In this document: in pieces, positions 31,113 to 43,837 of the stretch
Position numbering within the stretch: position 1 is the stretch's first letter
Layout of the letters: every line of letters starts with the position of its first letter
The notes under the pieces: generated by a model
Seen by the model: only the letters and a program-made list of their open reading frames with translations
Database searches by the model: none
Told to the model about the DNA's origin: nothing
Program-made: the position numbers and the translations under genes
NCBI GenBank assembly: GCA_018336035.1
Contig: JAGXRD010000151.1
Span: 1 to 49,304 of the forward strand
DNA: 49,304 nt
Direction: 5' to 3'
From: Alphaproteobacteria bacterium
GTDB taxonomy: Bacteria; Pseudomonadota; Alphaproteobacteria; Ferrovibrionales; Ferrovibrionaceae

Positions 31113-32229
31113 TGGCGACGACGGAAAGCTACGAAAGCAACACCATCGACGCGGCCCAGGTTCTGGGCGCCATTCCCAATCCCATCCTTGTCGTCGGCCG
31201 CCAGGGCGATATCAGCTACGTCAATCCGGCTGCCGAACAGTTCTTCGACAGCGGCGCCGCTGTGCTGTGCCGCCAGAACCTGCGCGATCTCGTGCCCTTC
31301 GGCAGCCCGGTGCTGCAGCTGTTTGCGCAGGTCTTCCGCGAACGCTACAGCGTGGCGGAATATGATGTCGATCTCGGCTCGCCGCGCTTAGGCGAACGGC
31401 TGGTCGATGTGCAGGTTTCGCCGGTGCCGGAAGCGCAGGATCATGTGATCGTGCGCTTCGACGAACGCACCATGGCCGCCAAGATCGATCGCGCGCTGAC
31501 CCATCGCGGCGCGGCGCGGTCTGTCACCGGCATGGCCGCCGTGCTGGCGCATGAAGTGAAGAATCCGCTCAGCGGTATTCGTGGCGCGGCGCAACTGCTG
31601 GAAGCCAATTGCAGCCAGGCCGACCGTGAACTGACCCGCCTGATCTGCGACGAAACCGACCGCATCTGCGCGCTGGTCGACAGTATGGAAGTCTTCACCG
31701 ACAAGCGGATCGATCGCGGCCCGGTCAACATCCACCAGGTGCTGGAACATGTGCGCAAGGTGGCGCAGGCCGGCTTTGGCAAAAACGTCCGTTTCATCGA
31801 GCGCTACGATCCCTCGCTGCCGCCGGTGAATGGCAGCCGCGACCAGCTGGTGCAGGTCTTCCTCAACCTGGTGAAGAATGCCGCCGAGGCGCTGGGCGAC
31901 GACTCGAATGGTGAAATCATTCTGACCACGGCCTATCGCCATGGCGTGCGACTCGCAGTTCGCGGTTCGCGCGACAAGTTGCACCTGCCTCTGGAGGTGA
32001 CGGTGCAGGATAACGGCCCCGGTGTGCCCGAAGATATCCGTCAGTACCTGTTCGATCCGTTCGTCTCCACCAAGGTCAGCGGTTCTGGCCTCGGTCTTGC
32101 ATTGGTTGCCAAGATCATTGGCGATCACGGCGGCGTCATTGAATGTGACAGTCGTCCGCGCCGGACAGTTTTCAGTGCCCGCCTGCCGGTTCACAGCCCG
32201 GCAGCGGATGAGACCGGAGAGTTTGACGA

Positions 32230-32233
<4 letters not shown>
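31109..32233 (+). CDS. ntrB: Nitrogen regulation sensor histidine kinase NtrB
   Basis: 374 residues from the ATG at 31109, overlapping the dusB stop; the next codon is also Met. A PAS domain (about 20-120) is followed by the dimerisation/phosphoacceptor domain with [17 protein letters not shown] (His148) and a HATPase domain with [17 protein letters not shown] and [12 protein letters not shown]. There is no membrane segment. It phosphorylates NtrC under nitrogen limitation and dephosphorylates it when PII signals plenty. The TGA overlaps the ntrC start (ATGA). Confidence 0.95.
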
Positions 32234-33678
<1,445 letters not shown>

Positions 33679-33815
33679 CCCTCAGGTCGCTTTCCGACCG
33701 GCAGCCGGCTGGAAAAGCGGCTGCGGACAGGCTTGCGAAACAGCGCCGGGACGGGTGCCGGACGGCTGCGGCTGGGCTATGATCGGCCGATGGCTGCCAC
33801 TTCGATTCACCGCAG

Positions 33816-36198
<2,383 letters not shown>

Positions 36199-36209
<11 letters not shown>

Positions 36210-37596
36210 CATTCTCATCGTCGATGACGAAGCGGACATCCGCAATCTGATCGCCGGTATTCTCCAGGACGAAGGTTACGAAACCCGTATGGCCGGCGAT
36301 TCCGACGGTGCGCTGCGCGAGATGGAGGCGCGGCGGCCGAATGCGGTGATCCTGGATATCTGGCTGCAGGGCAGCAAGATGGACGGTCTGGAGATTCTCG
36401 ACCGCATCATCCGCGACCATAGCAGTGTGCCGGTGATCATGATTTCCGGCCATGGCAACATTGAAACTGCCGTGTCCGCGATCAAGCGCGGCGCCTACGA
36501 CTATATCGAGAAACCGTTCAAGAGCGACCGGCTGCTGCTGCTGGTCGAGCGCGCGCTGGAACAGGCGCGGCTCAAGCGCGAGAACGAAGACCTGCGCCAG
36601 CGCTCGGGTAACGTTGCCGAACTGATCGGCGTCTCGCCGGCCATTGTGGCGCTGCGTCAGGCCATCGAGCGCGTGGCGCCGACCAACAGCCGCGTGCTGA
36701 TCTCCGGTCCGCCCGGCGCCGGCAAGGAACTGGTCGCGCGCCTGCTGCATCAGCGTTCGCGCCGCGCCGGCGGACCGTTCGTGTTGCTGAATGTCGCGGC
36801 CATGAACGCCGACACCATCGAGCATCAGCTGTTCGGCATCGAAGAACAGGTGAACGGCCAGCGCCAGCACAAGATCGGCGTGCTGGAAGAGGCGCATGGC
36901 GGTACGCTGTTCATCGATGAAGTGGCCGAGATGTCGCCCGAGGCGCAGGCCAAGCTGCTGCGCGTGCTGACCGAGCAGAGCTTCGAGCGCGTCGGCGGCC
37001 GGACCCGCGTGCAGGTCGATGTGCGCATCATTTCCGGTACGGTGCATGACCTGACGCAGCGCGTCGGGCAGAACCAGTTCCGGCAGGATCTGTTCCATCG
37101 CCTCAATGTGGTGCCTTTGAAGGTTCCGGCTTTGCGCGACCGCCGCGAAGACATTCCGATGCTGGCCCGGCAGTTCATCCTGATCGAGGCCCAGCGGCAG
37201 GGCGTATCGGTGCGTGACCTGGCCGAGGATGCGCTGCTGGCGCTGCAGTCGGCCGAGTGGCCGGGCAATGTGCGCGAGCTGCGCAATGCCATTGCCCGCC
37301 TGCTGATCATGCTGCCGGCTGACCAGAGGAATGCGGCGATCCATGCCGATATGATGCCGTCCGATCTCGGCGCCACGCCGCCGGTGGCGCTGCGGCCCGA
37401 GACCACCACCGAAGTGATGGGACTCCCACTCAGGGAGGCCCGCGAAATGTTCGAGCGCGAATACCTGCTGGCGCAGATCACCCGCTTCGGCGGCAATGTC
37501 TCGCGCACCGCCAGCTTCATCGGCATGGAACGCTCGGCGCTGCATCGCAAGCTGAAGGCGCTCGGGGTCATCACCCTCGACCGCAATGGCAGTTAG
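36199..37596 (+). CDS. ntrX: Response regulator NtrX
   Basis: 465 residues. Receiver domain with VDDEAD and phosphoacceptor Asp53 (ILDIWLQ). The AAA+ domain has Walker A GPPGAGKE and Walker B TLFIDEVAE. The position of the sigma-54 loop reads LFGIEEQVNGQRQHKIG in place of [13 protein letters not shown], so the GAFTGA motif is missing. A Fis-type helix-turn-helix ends the protein (NVSRTASFIGMERSALHRKL). Loss of GAFTGA suggests it regulates sigma-70 promoters rather than activating sigma-54, as described for alphaproteobacterial NtrX. It overlaps ntrY by 11 bp; trkA follows after 15 bp. Confidence 0.95.
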
Positions 37597-37611
37597 TATG
37601 GGCAGGCTAGC

Positions 37612-38988
37612 ATGAAGGTGATCGTCTGCGGCGCCGGACTGGTCGGCTCCACCATCGCACGCCAGCTTGCCGCCGAAGGCAATGAAGTGACGATGATCGA
37701 CGTCTCGGCGGATCGCGCCAACAAGGCGGCCGAAACCTACGACCTGCGCGCCATCGTCGGCCATGCCTCGCATCCCGATGTGCTGGAACAGGCCGGCGCT
37801 TCCGATGCCGACATGCTGATCGCCGTCACCTTCGCCGACGAGGTGAATATGGTGGCCTGCGAAGTGGCGCATGCGCTGTTCAACGTGCCGACCAAGATCG
37901 CCCGTATCCGCGCGCAAGGGTATCTGCGGCCGGAATGGTCGGACCTGTTCAACGAAAAGCATATCTCGATCGACTTCATCATCTCGCCCGAGATCGAGGT
38001 GGCGCGCGCCATCCATCGCCGCATCCTGACGCCCGGCGCCTTCGACATGATACCTTTCGCGGGCGACCGCCTGCGCCTGGTCGGTATCCGGCTGGAGGAA
38101 GACTGCCCGGTGCTGAACACGCCGCTGCGCCAGCTGACCGGCCTGTTCCCCGATCTGGCGCTGAATATCTGCGGCATCATCCGGCACGGCGCGATGCTGG
38201 TGCCAACCGCCGACGACCATCTGGAAGCCGACGACGAAATCTATATCTGCGTTCTGTCGGCGCATCTGCCACGCGCCATGCGGCTGTTCGGCCACGAGGA
38301 ACGCGAGGCACGCCGCATCGTGCTGGCGGGCGGCGGCAATATCGGCCTGTTCCTGGCGCGCGAGATCCAGGAGAGCCAGCCGTCTGTCCTGCTGAAAATT
38401 ATCGAGGCGAACCGCGAGCGTGCCGAACATATCGCCAGCGTCCTGAAGGATGCCGTAGTACTGCATGGCGATACGCTGGACCAGGAAATCCAGCAGGAAG
38501 CCAAGGTCGGCGCCGCCGAAACCATCATCGCGATGACCAACGATGACGAGGTGAATATCCTCACCTCTCTGCTGGCCAAGCAGGCCGGCGCGCAGCGCGC
38601 CATCACGCTGGTCAACAATCCGGCCTACGACACGCTGATCGGTTCGCTCGGCATCGATGTCGTGGTCAATCCGCGCTCCACGACGGTTTCCTCGATCCTG
38701 CAGCATGTGCGTCGCGGCCGCATCCGCGCCGTGCATTCGCTGTATGACGGTGCCGCCGAAGCCATCGAGGCCGAGGCGCAGCAGACCAGCGCGCTGGTCG
38801 GCAAGCCGCTGTCGGAACTCGACCTGCCCGATGGCCTGAAGATCGGCGCCATCCTGCGCGGCGACACGGTGGAGATCGCCCGTGGCGACAGTGAGATCGA
38901 GGCGGGCGACCGCGTCATTCTGTTCGCGCGCCGCGATGCCGTGAAAAAGGTGGAGAAGCTGTTCGCTGTCCGCCTGGAATTCTTCTGA
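37612..38988 (+). CDS. trkA: Trk potassium uptake regulatory protein TrkA
   Basis: 458 residues, full length. Two RCK units are present, each with a Rossmann NAD-binding start (VCGAGLVGSTIARQL at residue 4 and VLAGGGNIGLFLARE near 238) and a TrkA-C domain. The protein is peripheral at the inner membrane and gates TrkH/TrkG channels in response to nucleotides. No trkH lies in the window. The ntrX-trkA link is conserved in alphaproteobacteria; the gap is 15 bp, consistent with one transcript. Confidence 0.95.
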   Translation: MKVIVCGAGLVGSTIARQLAAEGNEVTMIDVSADRANKAAETYDLRAIVGHASHPDVLEQAGASDADMLIAVTFADEVNMVACEVAHALFNVPTKIARIRAQGYLRPEWSDLFNEKHISIDFIISPEIEVARAIHRRILTPGAFDMIPFAGDRLRLVGIRLEEDCPVLNTPLRQLTGLFPDLALNICGIIRHGAMLVPTADDHLEADDEIYICVLSAHLPRAMRLFGHEEREARRIVLAGGGNIGLFLAREIQESQPSVLLKIIEANRERAEHIASVLKDAVVLHGDTLDQEIQQEAKVGAAETIIAMTNDDEVNILTSLLAKQAGAQRAITLVNNPAYDTLIGSLGIDVVVNPRSTTVSSILQHVRRGRIRAVHSLYDGAAEAIEAEAQQTSALVGKPLSELDLPDGLKIGAILRGDTVEIARGDSEIEAGDRVILFARRDAVKKVEKLFAVRLEFF

Positions 38989-39016
38989 GATAAAAGCAAA
39001 AGCCGAGGCCTTCCCG

Positions 39017-39904
39017 ATGTCGCGTATCGCTTATGTCAACGGTCAGTATGTGCCCTATGCCCAGGCGGGTGTGCATGTGGAAGACCGCGGCTTCCAGTTT
39101 GCCGATGGTGTCTACGAAGTCGTGGCCGTGAAAGACGGCGGCTTCGTCGATCTCGAAGGCCATCTGGTGCGGCTGGAGCGCAGCCTGGACGAGCTGCGTA
39201 TCGAACGGCCGATGTCGCGCGCCGCACTCACCGTGGTGTTGCGCGAGACCGTCAGGCGCAACCGCGTGCGAAATGGCAGCGTCTACCTGCAGATCACGCG
39301 CGGTGCCGCGAAACGCGAATTCCCGTTCCCCACCGGCGTGGCGCCGACCTTCGTTGCCATCGCCCGGCATCTCGACTGGGCCAAGGGCGCCGCCAATGCT
39401 GCCAAGGGCGTCGCTGCCATCACGCAGCCTGATATCCGCTGGGGCCGCTGCGACATCAAGACGGTCGGCCTGCTGCCGGCAGCACTGGCGAAGCAGACCG
39501 CGAAGGAAGCGGGTGCGTATGAAGCCTGGCTGGTGGATGACAAGGGCTTCGTCACCGAAGGCAGTTCGTCGAATGCCTGGATCGTGACGAAGGATAACGT
39601 GCTGGTCACGCGCATGCCCTCGCATGAAATCCTCAGCGGCATCACGCGCGCCGCGGTGCTGGAACTGGCCAAACGCGAAGGGCTGAAGGTGGAGTTCCGG
39701 CCCTTCACGGTGGCCGAGGCGCAGGCCGCCAAGGAGGCTTTCGTCTCTTCGGCAACGTCCTTTGTCATTCCGGTGGTGACGCTGGATGACAAGCCGATCG
39801 GCAATGGCGGTCCGGGTGTGGTGGTGGCGAAGCTGCGCAGCCTTTACGAAGCGCATGCGGCGGCGCATAGCACCGACTGGCAGGCACCGTTCCTCGCGCC
39901 GTAA
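39017..39904 (+). CDS. dat: D-amino acid aminotransferase (class IV)
   Basis: 295 residues of fold-type IV PLP aminotransferase. FQFADGVYEVVAVKDG and a ...RNRVRNGSVYLQITRG segment begin the protein. RCDIKTVGLLPAALAKQ holds the PLP Lys, and EGSSSNAWIV and SHEILSGITRAAVLELA bind the cofactor phosphate. D-alanine transaminases provide D-glutamate or recycle D-amino acids; branched-chain activity cannot be ruled out, though the length and context (between trkA and hfq) match dat of Rhodospirillales. It starts 28 bp after trkA. The 260 bp after it hold the hfq promoter and leader. Confidence 0.88.
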   Translation: MSRIAYVNGQYVPYAQAGVHVEDRGFQFADGVYEVVAVKDGGFVDLEGHLVRLERSLDELRIERPMSRAALTVVLRETVRRNRVRNGSVYLQITRGAAKREFPFPTGVAPTFVAIARHLDWAKGAANAAKGVAAITQPDIRWGRCDIKTVGLLPAALAKQTAKEAGAYEAWLVDDKGFVTEGSSSNAWIVTKDNVLVTRMPSHEILSGITRAAVLELAKREGLKVEFRPFTVAEAQAAKEAFVSSATSFVIPVVTLDDKPIGNGGPGVVVAKLRSLYEAHAAAHSTDWQAPFLAP

Positions 39905-39991
39905 CCGGCGCCGTAACGGCCGTCACATTCGCCTCACTTCAGCGTGAAACGGTAACCGGCGTGGCCTGATGCCGCACTGCACGCCATTGTT

Positions 39992-40020
39992 TTGCCACTT
40001 TCGGAAATTAATGGTTTAAT
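39992..40020 (+). promoter_or_regulatory. Candidate promoter of hfq
   Basis: TTGCCA (39992-39997) and TTTAAT (40015-40020) lie exactly 17 bp apart, each one base off the sigma-70 consensus, in an AT-rich dip after dat. Transcription would begin near 40027 and give a leader of about 138 nt. A 20-bp near-perfect palindrome (GGGGCAGCGG/CCGCCGCCCC, 40031-40050) lies at the start of that leader. Confidence 0.55.
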
Positions 40021-40111
40021 TCATGGGCGAGGGGCAGCGGCCGCCGCCCCCGCAGCACTGATGGCTGCGTTTTCGAACGGAAAAATCCCGGGGACGTAGT
40101 CGGCAGAAGCT

Positions 40112-40155
40112 GAAAAAACAAAATAACTACAACAACATAAGATAAGAAACGAAAG
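40112..40155 (+). promoter_or_regulatory. A-rich ARN-like tract abutting the hfq ribosome-binding site
   Basis: About 44 bases, most of them A, with T and C mixed in and few G. They read largely as repeated AAN/ARN triplets (aac, aaa, aca, aag, aaa), ending at the AAAGG Shine-Dalgarno. The distal face of Hfq binds ARN repeats, so this could be where Hfq represses its own translation, as known for E. coli hfq through other sequences. The contrast with the GC-rich surroundings is sharp. Confidence 0.5.
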
Positions 40156-40164
40156 GTCCAAACT

Positions 40165-40434
40165 ATGGCCGCCGACAAGCCTCAAAACGTCCAGGACGTC
40201 TTCCTCAACCACATCCGCAAGACCAAAACCCCGGTGACCGTCTTCCTGGTCAACGGCGTGAAGCTGCAGGGTATCATCAGCTGGTTCGACAATTTCTCGG
40301 TGCTGCTGCGCCGCGACGGCCATATGCAGCTGGTCTACAAGCACGCCATTTCGACGGTCATGCCTTCGGGCCCGATCCAGCTCTTCGATCCGGCTGCTGC
40401 CGGCGAAAAGCCTGCTGTCGGGGAACAGGGCTGA
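40165..40434 (+). CDS. hfq: RNA chaperone Hfq
   Basis: 89 residues. The Sm1 and Sm2 motifs are clear: [24 protein letters not shown] in part, [17 protein letters not shown] and the YKHAIST (YKH motif). The short C-terminal tail is typical of alphaproteobacteria. It forms a hexamer that pairs small RNAs with mRNAs. The ATG has AAAGG 8 bases upstream, directly after the A-rich tract. hflX follows 61 bp downstream, the classical hfq-hflX order. Confidence 0.97.
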   Translation: MAADKPQNVQDVFLNHIRKTKTPVTVFLVNGVKLQGIISWFDNFSVLLRRDGHMQLVYKHAISTVMPSGPIQLFDPAAAGEKPAVGEQG

Positions 40435-40495
40435 GCCGAGCGGGTTTTCATTCCCAACCGGTGCCCATCCATGGCGCATCGTGTAAGTTTGGCTG

Positions 40496-41872
40496 ATGTC
40501 TGATTATGAAACCTTGGAAGACGAGCGCCCCCGCAAGGCGCTCGTCCTGCATCCATCTCTGAAATCCACCCAGGCCAAGGCCAATCTGGCCAAGGCTAGT
40601 CTGACCAAGGCCAGTCTGGCCAAGGGAGGGGGCGCTGCCGATCAGCGCCGCCGGCCCGAGGCGCGGCTGGCCGAGGCCGTGGGCCTGGCGGCTGCCATCG
40701 ACCTGCAGGCCGTGCGCGCCGATGTCGTGCCGGTCTCCAGCTGGCGTCCGGCCACGCTGATCGGTCCCGGCAAGGTGGAAGAACTCGCTGCCTGGATCGC
40801 CGAGAACCCGGTCGATGTCGTGGTGGTGGATGCCGCCGTTACGCCGGTGCAGCAGCGCAATCTGGAAAAGGGCCTGAAGGCCAAGGTGATCGACCGCACC
40901 GGGCTGATCCTGGAAATCTTCGGCGCGCGCGCACGCACCAAGGAAGGCCGGCTGCAGGTCGAACTCGCGCATCTGAATTACCAGCGTTCGCGGCTTGTGC
41001 GGTCCTGGACCCACCTGGAACGTCAGCGCGGCGGCTTCGGCTTCCTCGGCGGCCCGGGCGAAAGCCAGCTGGAAATGGATCGCCGCCTGATCGGCGACCG
41101 CATCATCCGCATCAAGGAAGACCTGGCGCAGGTGGTGAACACCCGCGCGCTGCATCGTCGCGCGCGCCAGAAGGTGCCGTATCCCGTCGTGGCGCTGGTG
41201 GGCTACACCAATGCCGGCAAGTCGACGCTGTTCAATCGCCTGACCCAGGCCGATGTGATGGCGAAGGACCTGCTGTTCGCCACCCTCGATCCCACCATGC
41301 GTACTTTGCGCCTGCCGTCGGGCCGCAACGTGATCCTCAGCGACACCGTCGGTTTCATTTCTGAATTGCCCACGCATCTGGTTGCCGCCTTCCGCGCCAC
41401 GCTGGAAGAGGTGATCTCGGCCGACCTGATCCTGCATGTCCGCGACCTTTCGCATCCCGATACCGAGGCGCAGGCCGCCGACGTCGCCGATGTGCTGGCC
41501 TCGCTGGGCGTCGCCGAAGACAGCAGCCATCGCCGCATGGAAGCCTGGAACAAGGCCGACCAGCTGCCGTTGGAAGCGCGCGAGGTGTTGCAGAACCAGG
41601 CCGAGCGTCAGGAGAACGCGGTGCTGATCTCGGCGCTGACGGGTTTCGGTTGCGACACGCTGCTGCAACGTATCGACGGCATGCTGGATGTCGACCGGGT
41701 CGAGATGGACGTCACGCTCGATGCCGGCGACGGCGCGGCCATCGCCTGGCTGCATCGTCATGGCGAAGTGCTGGAGATGAAGGAAGAGGGCGGCAGCCTG
41801 AAACTGTCCGTGGCGCTGTCGCAGGCGGAAGCAGGAAAATGGCTCAAGCGCCAGGAGGGACACGGGGTATGA
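40496..41872 (+). CDS. hflX: GTPase HflX
   Basis: 458 residues. The N-terminal HflX domain (GPGKVEELAAWI, GLILEIFGARARTKEGRLQVELA) is followed by a TrmE-Era-type G domain: G1 GYTNAGKSTLFNRL near residue 238, G3 DTVGFISELP and G4 NKAD. HflX binds the ribosome and rescues stalled or heat-damaged 70S particles. Residues 22-45 are a low-complexity tail (AKANL, AKASL, TKASL, AKGGG) coded by a 15-bp tandem repeat. The TGA overlaps the ATG of the first IMPase gene. Confidence 0.95.
   Translation: MSDYETLEDERPRKALVLHPSLKSTQAKANLAKASLTKASLAKGGGAADQRRRPEARLAEAVGLAAAIDLQAVRADVVPVSSWRPATLIGPGKVEELAAWIAENPVDVVVVDAAVTPVQQRNLEKGLKAKVIDRTGLILEIFGARARTKEGRLQVELAHLNYQRSRLVRSWTHLERQRGGFGFLGGPGESQLEMDRRLIGDRIIRIKEDLAQVVNTRALHRRARQKVPYPVVALVGYTNAGKSTLFNRLTQADVMAKDLLFATLDPTMRTLRLPSGRNVILSDTVGFISELPTHLVAAFRATLEEVISADLILHVRDLSHPDTEAQAADVADVLASLGVAEDSSHRRMEAWNKADQLPLEAREVLQNQAERQENAVLISALTGFGCDTLLQRIDGMLDVDRVEMDVTLDAGDGAAIAWLHRHGEVLEMKEEGGSLKLSVALSQAEAGKWLKRQEGHGV
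40574..40625 (+). repeat. 15-bp tandem repeat inside hflX
   Basis: Units at 40574-40588, 40589-40603 and 40604-40618, plus a partial unit from 40619, follow GCCAAGGCCARTCTG with one or two changes each. The period is a multiple of three, so copy-number change would keep frame and only alter the N-terminal linker of HflX. Confidence 0.8.
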
Positions 41873-42702
41873 GTGCAGTAAACGTCGATATGGACGCCGT
41901 GCGGCTGCTGATGGAAGAGGCGGCACGCACCACCATCCTGCCGCATTTCCGCAAGCTTGAGAGCAAGCAGATCGACCAGAAGGCCGGGCCGCATGATGTG
42001 GTCACGGTCGCCGACAAGGCCTCGGAAGAATTTCTCACGCCGCGCCTGCAGGCGCTGGTGCCCGGTTCCACCGTGGTGGGCGAAGAAGCCAGCAGCGGCG
42101 ACGAAAGCATCATGGATGCGCTGCGCCGGCCCGGTTATGCCTGGCTGATCGATCCCATCGACGGCACCGCCAATTTCGCCGTCGGCAGCCAGCTGTTCGC
42201 TGTGATGGTGGCGCTGGTGAAGGATGGCGATGCCATTGCCAGCTGGATTTACGACCCGATCCGCAACATCTGCGCCATGGCCGAGAAGGGCAAGGGCGCG
42301 GTGATGCGCGAAGCCGATGGCAGCACGCGCAAACTCAGCATGCCCAAGCCGCCATCGCTGGCGCATATCTCCGGCGCGCCCAACCTGCGCTATGGCGACC
42401 GCGACTTTGCTGCGCGCATCGCCTATCGCATGGACAAGACCGCCGGCGTGATGATCCTGCGCTGCGCCGGGCAGGAATATCTCGCCATGCTGGACGGCCA
42501 TTTCCACTACGCGGTCTATAACCGCGCCATGCCCTGGGACCATACCGCGGGCTGTCTGCTGATGACCGAGGCCGGCGGTATCGCCAAACGGCTGGATGGC
42601 AGCCTGTATCGCGCCGCCGACAAGCCCTGGGGCAGCCCGCTGGTGGCCGCCTGCGGCGAGGAGCAGTGGAACTGGCTCAAGAAAGACATCTTCGACGCCT
42701 GA
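41869..42702 (+). CDS. Inositol monophosphatase family protein, copy 1
   Basis: 277 residues from the ATG at 41869, overlapping the hflX stop; GGAGG lies at 41854-41858. The metal-binding motifs are GEE (71-73), DPIDGT (95-100) and the C-terminal PWDHTAG. Family members hydrolyse inositol phosphates, histidinol phosphate or 3'-phosphoadenosine compounds with magnesium; the substrate cannot be told here. It is followed after 6 bp by a paralogue, and both end with the same GEEQW.WLK...D pattern, so this is a tandem duplication. Confidence 0.9.
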   Translation: MSAVNVDMDAVRLLMEEAARTTILPHFRKLESKQIDQKAGPHDVVTVADKASEEFLTPRLQALVPGSTVVGEEASSGDESIMDALRRPGYAWLIDPIDGTANFAVGSQLFAVMVALVKDGDAIASWIYDPIRNICAMAEKGKGAVMREADGSTRKLSMPKPPSLAHISGAPNLRYGDRDFAARIAYRMDKTAGVMILRCAGQEYLAMLDGHFHYAVYNRAMPWDHTAGCLLMTEAGGIAKRLDGSLYRAADKPWGSPLVAACGEEQWNWLKKDIFDA

Positions 42703-42708
42703 TCCGAC

Positions 42709-43566
42709 GTGAAGACTCTCGATATCGACGCTGTCGGCGACCTGCTGCTGCAGGCTGGGCGCGAGATCATCATGCCGCGTTTTCGCCGGCTGGCGGCGGA
42801 TGAAGTCCGCGAGAAATCCCGCGCCGATCTGGTCACCATTGCCGACGAGGAGGCCGAAGCCTTCCTCACGCCGCGGCTGGAAGCGCTGCTGCCCGGTTCG
42901 CGCACGGTGGGCGAGGAGGCGGTCAGCGCCAATCCGGCACTGATCGAACGGCTGGGCGAGCCCGGTTATCACTGGGTGATCGATCCGGTCGACGGCACGG
43001 CGAGTTTCGCCGCCGGCTGCGCGCTGTTCGCCTGCATGGTGGCGCTGGTGAAAGACGGCGATGCCGTCGCTGGCTGGATCCTCGATCCGCCGACCGGTCG
43101 CCTGTTCATGGCCGAGACCGGCAGTGGCGCTGTCCTGCGTGAACCGGATGGCGAACGCGTACGGCTGCGCACCGCCAATCCGCCTTCGCTGGCGCATATC
43201 GCCGGCGTTGCCAATTTCCGCATGAAGGATCGCGATCTGGCCGCACGTCTGGCCTATCGCCTCGACAGAACGGCCGGCGTGCTGAACATGCGCTGTTCGG
43301 GCCAGGAATATCCCGCCATGGCGCTGGGCCAGATTCATTACGGCCTTTATGGCCGCGGCATCCCCTGGGACCACGCGCCCGGCGCGCTGATCCTGACCGA
43401 GGCGGGCGGCGTGGTGCGCCGGCTCAACGGTATGCTGTATCGGGCCTCCGATCCGCCGATGGGCAGTATCGGCCGCGTCGCCGACCAGCCCTGGGGCAGC
43501 CCGATCCTGGCGGCCTGTGGCGAGGAGCAGTGGCAATGGCTGAAACGGGACCTTCTGGACCCCTGA
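42709..43566 (+). CDS. Inositol monophosphatase family protein, copy 2
   Basis: 285 residues from a GTG at 42709, 6 bp after copy 1. GEE (about 66-68), DPVDGTASF and PWDHAPG are kept, so the magnesium phosphatase site looks intact. It differs from copy 1 by a short insertion (DPPMGSIGRV) before the C-terminal SPILAACGEEQW. The two copies are clearly diverged, so the duplication is not recent. The 271 bp to gyrA show no gene but hold an AT-rich island at 43646-43675. Confidence 0.9.
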   Translation: MKTLDIDAVGDLLLQAGREIIMPRFRRLAADEVREKSRADLVTIADEEAEAFLTPRLEALLPGSRTVGEEAVSANPALIERLGEPGYHWVIDPVDGTASFAAGCALFACMVALVKDGDAVAGWILDPPTGRLFMAETGSGAVLREPDGERVRLRTANPPSLAHIAGVANFRMKDRDLAARLAYRLDRTAGVLNMRCSGQEYPAMALGQIHYGLYGRGIPWDHAPGALILTEAGGVVRRLNGMLYRASDPPMGSIGRVADQPWGSPILAACGEEQWQWLKRDLLDP

Positions 43567-43645
43567 TTCGGGCCTGAATCCGGCGCGGAAACCGCACCCG
43601 CGTACCGGGCGGTAGCCCCCGGGCATGACCTTCAAAGCCCCGGGC

Positions 43646-43675
43646 TATAAATATTTGAAATATATATCATTTTAG
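43646..43675. promoter_or_regulatory. AT-rich island upstream of gyrA
   Basis: Thirty bases almost wholly A/T in a GC-rich surrounding, including the odd palindrome ATATTTGAAATAT (43651-43663) and, directly before, AGCCCCGGGCT (43636-43646). It lies about 165 bp before the proposed gyrA start. No correctly spaced -35/-10 pair was found; it may be a supercoiling-sensitive promoter zone. Confidence 0.35.
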
Positions 43676-43837
43676 ACGGTGTTTTCGGCCTCCGCAGCGG
43701 CGGCCGGCACGTTGCTGCGACACCCTCGCCATGGTAGTTTCTGCGACCTGATTCCAGGGCCGAATCCGGGCCCCTTCGGGTGGCCTGAGTCGCCCGATTT
43801 CAGACCCCAAATTCACTGTTTATTTGGACGCCGTTTC

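Noticed and set aside
43679..43837. Longer gyrA start upstream of 43838
   Set aside because: The in-frame upstream residues are not GyrA-like and overlap the non-coding region; the GTG at 43838 gives the normal N-terminus.
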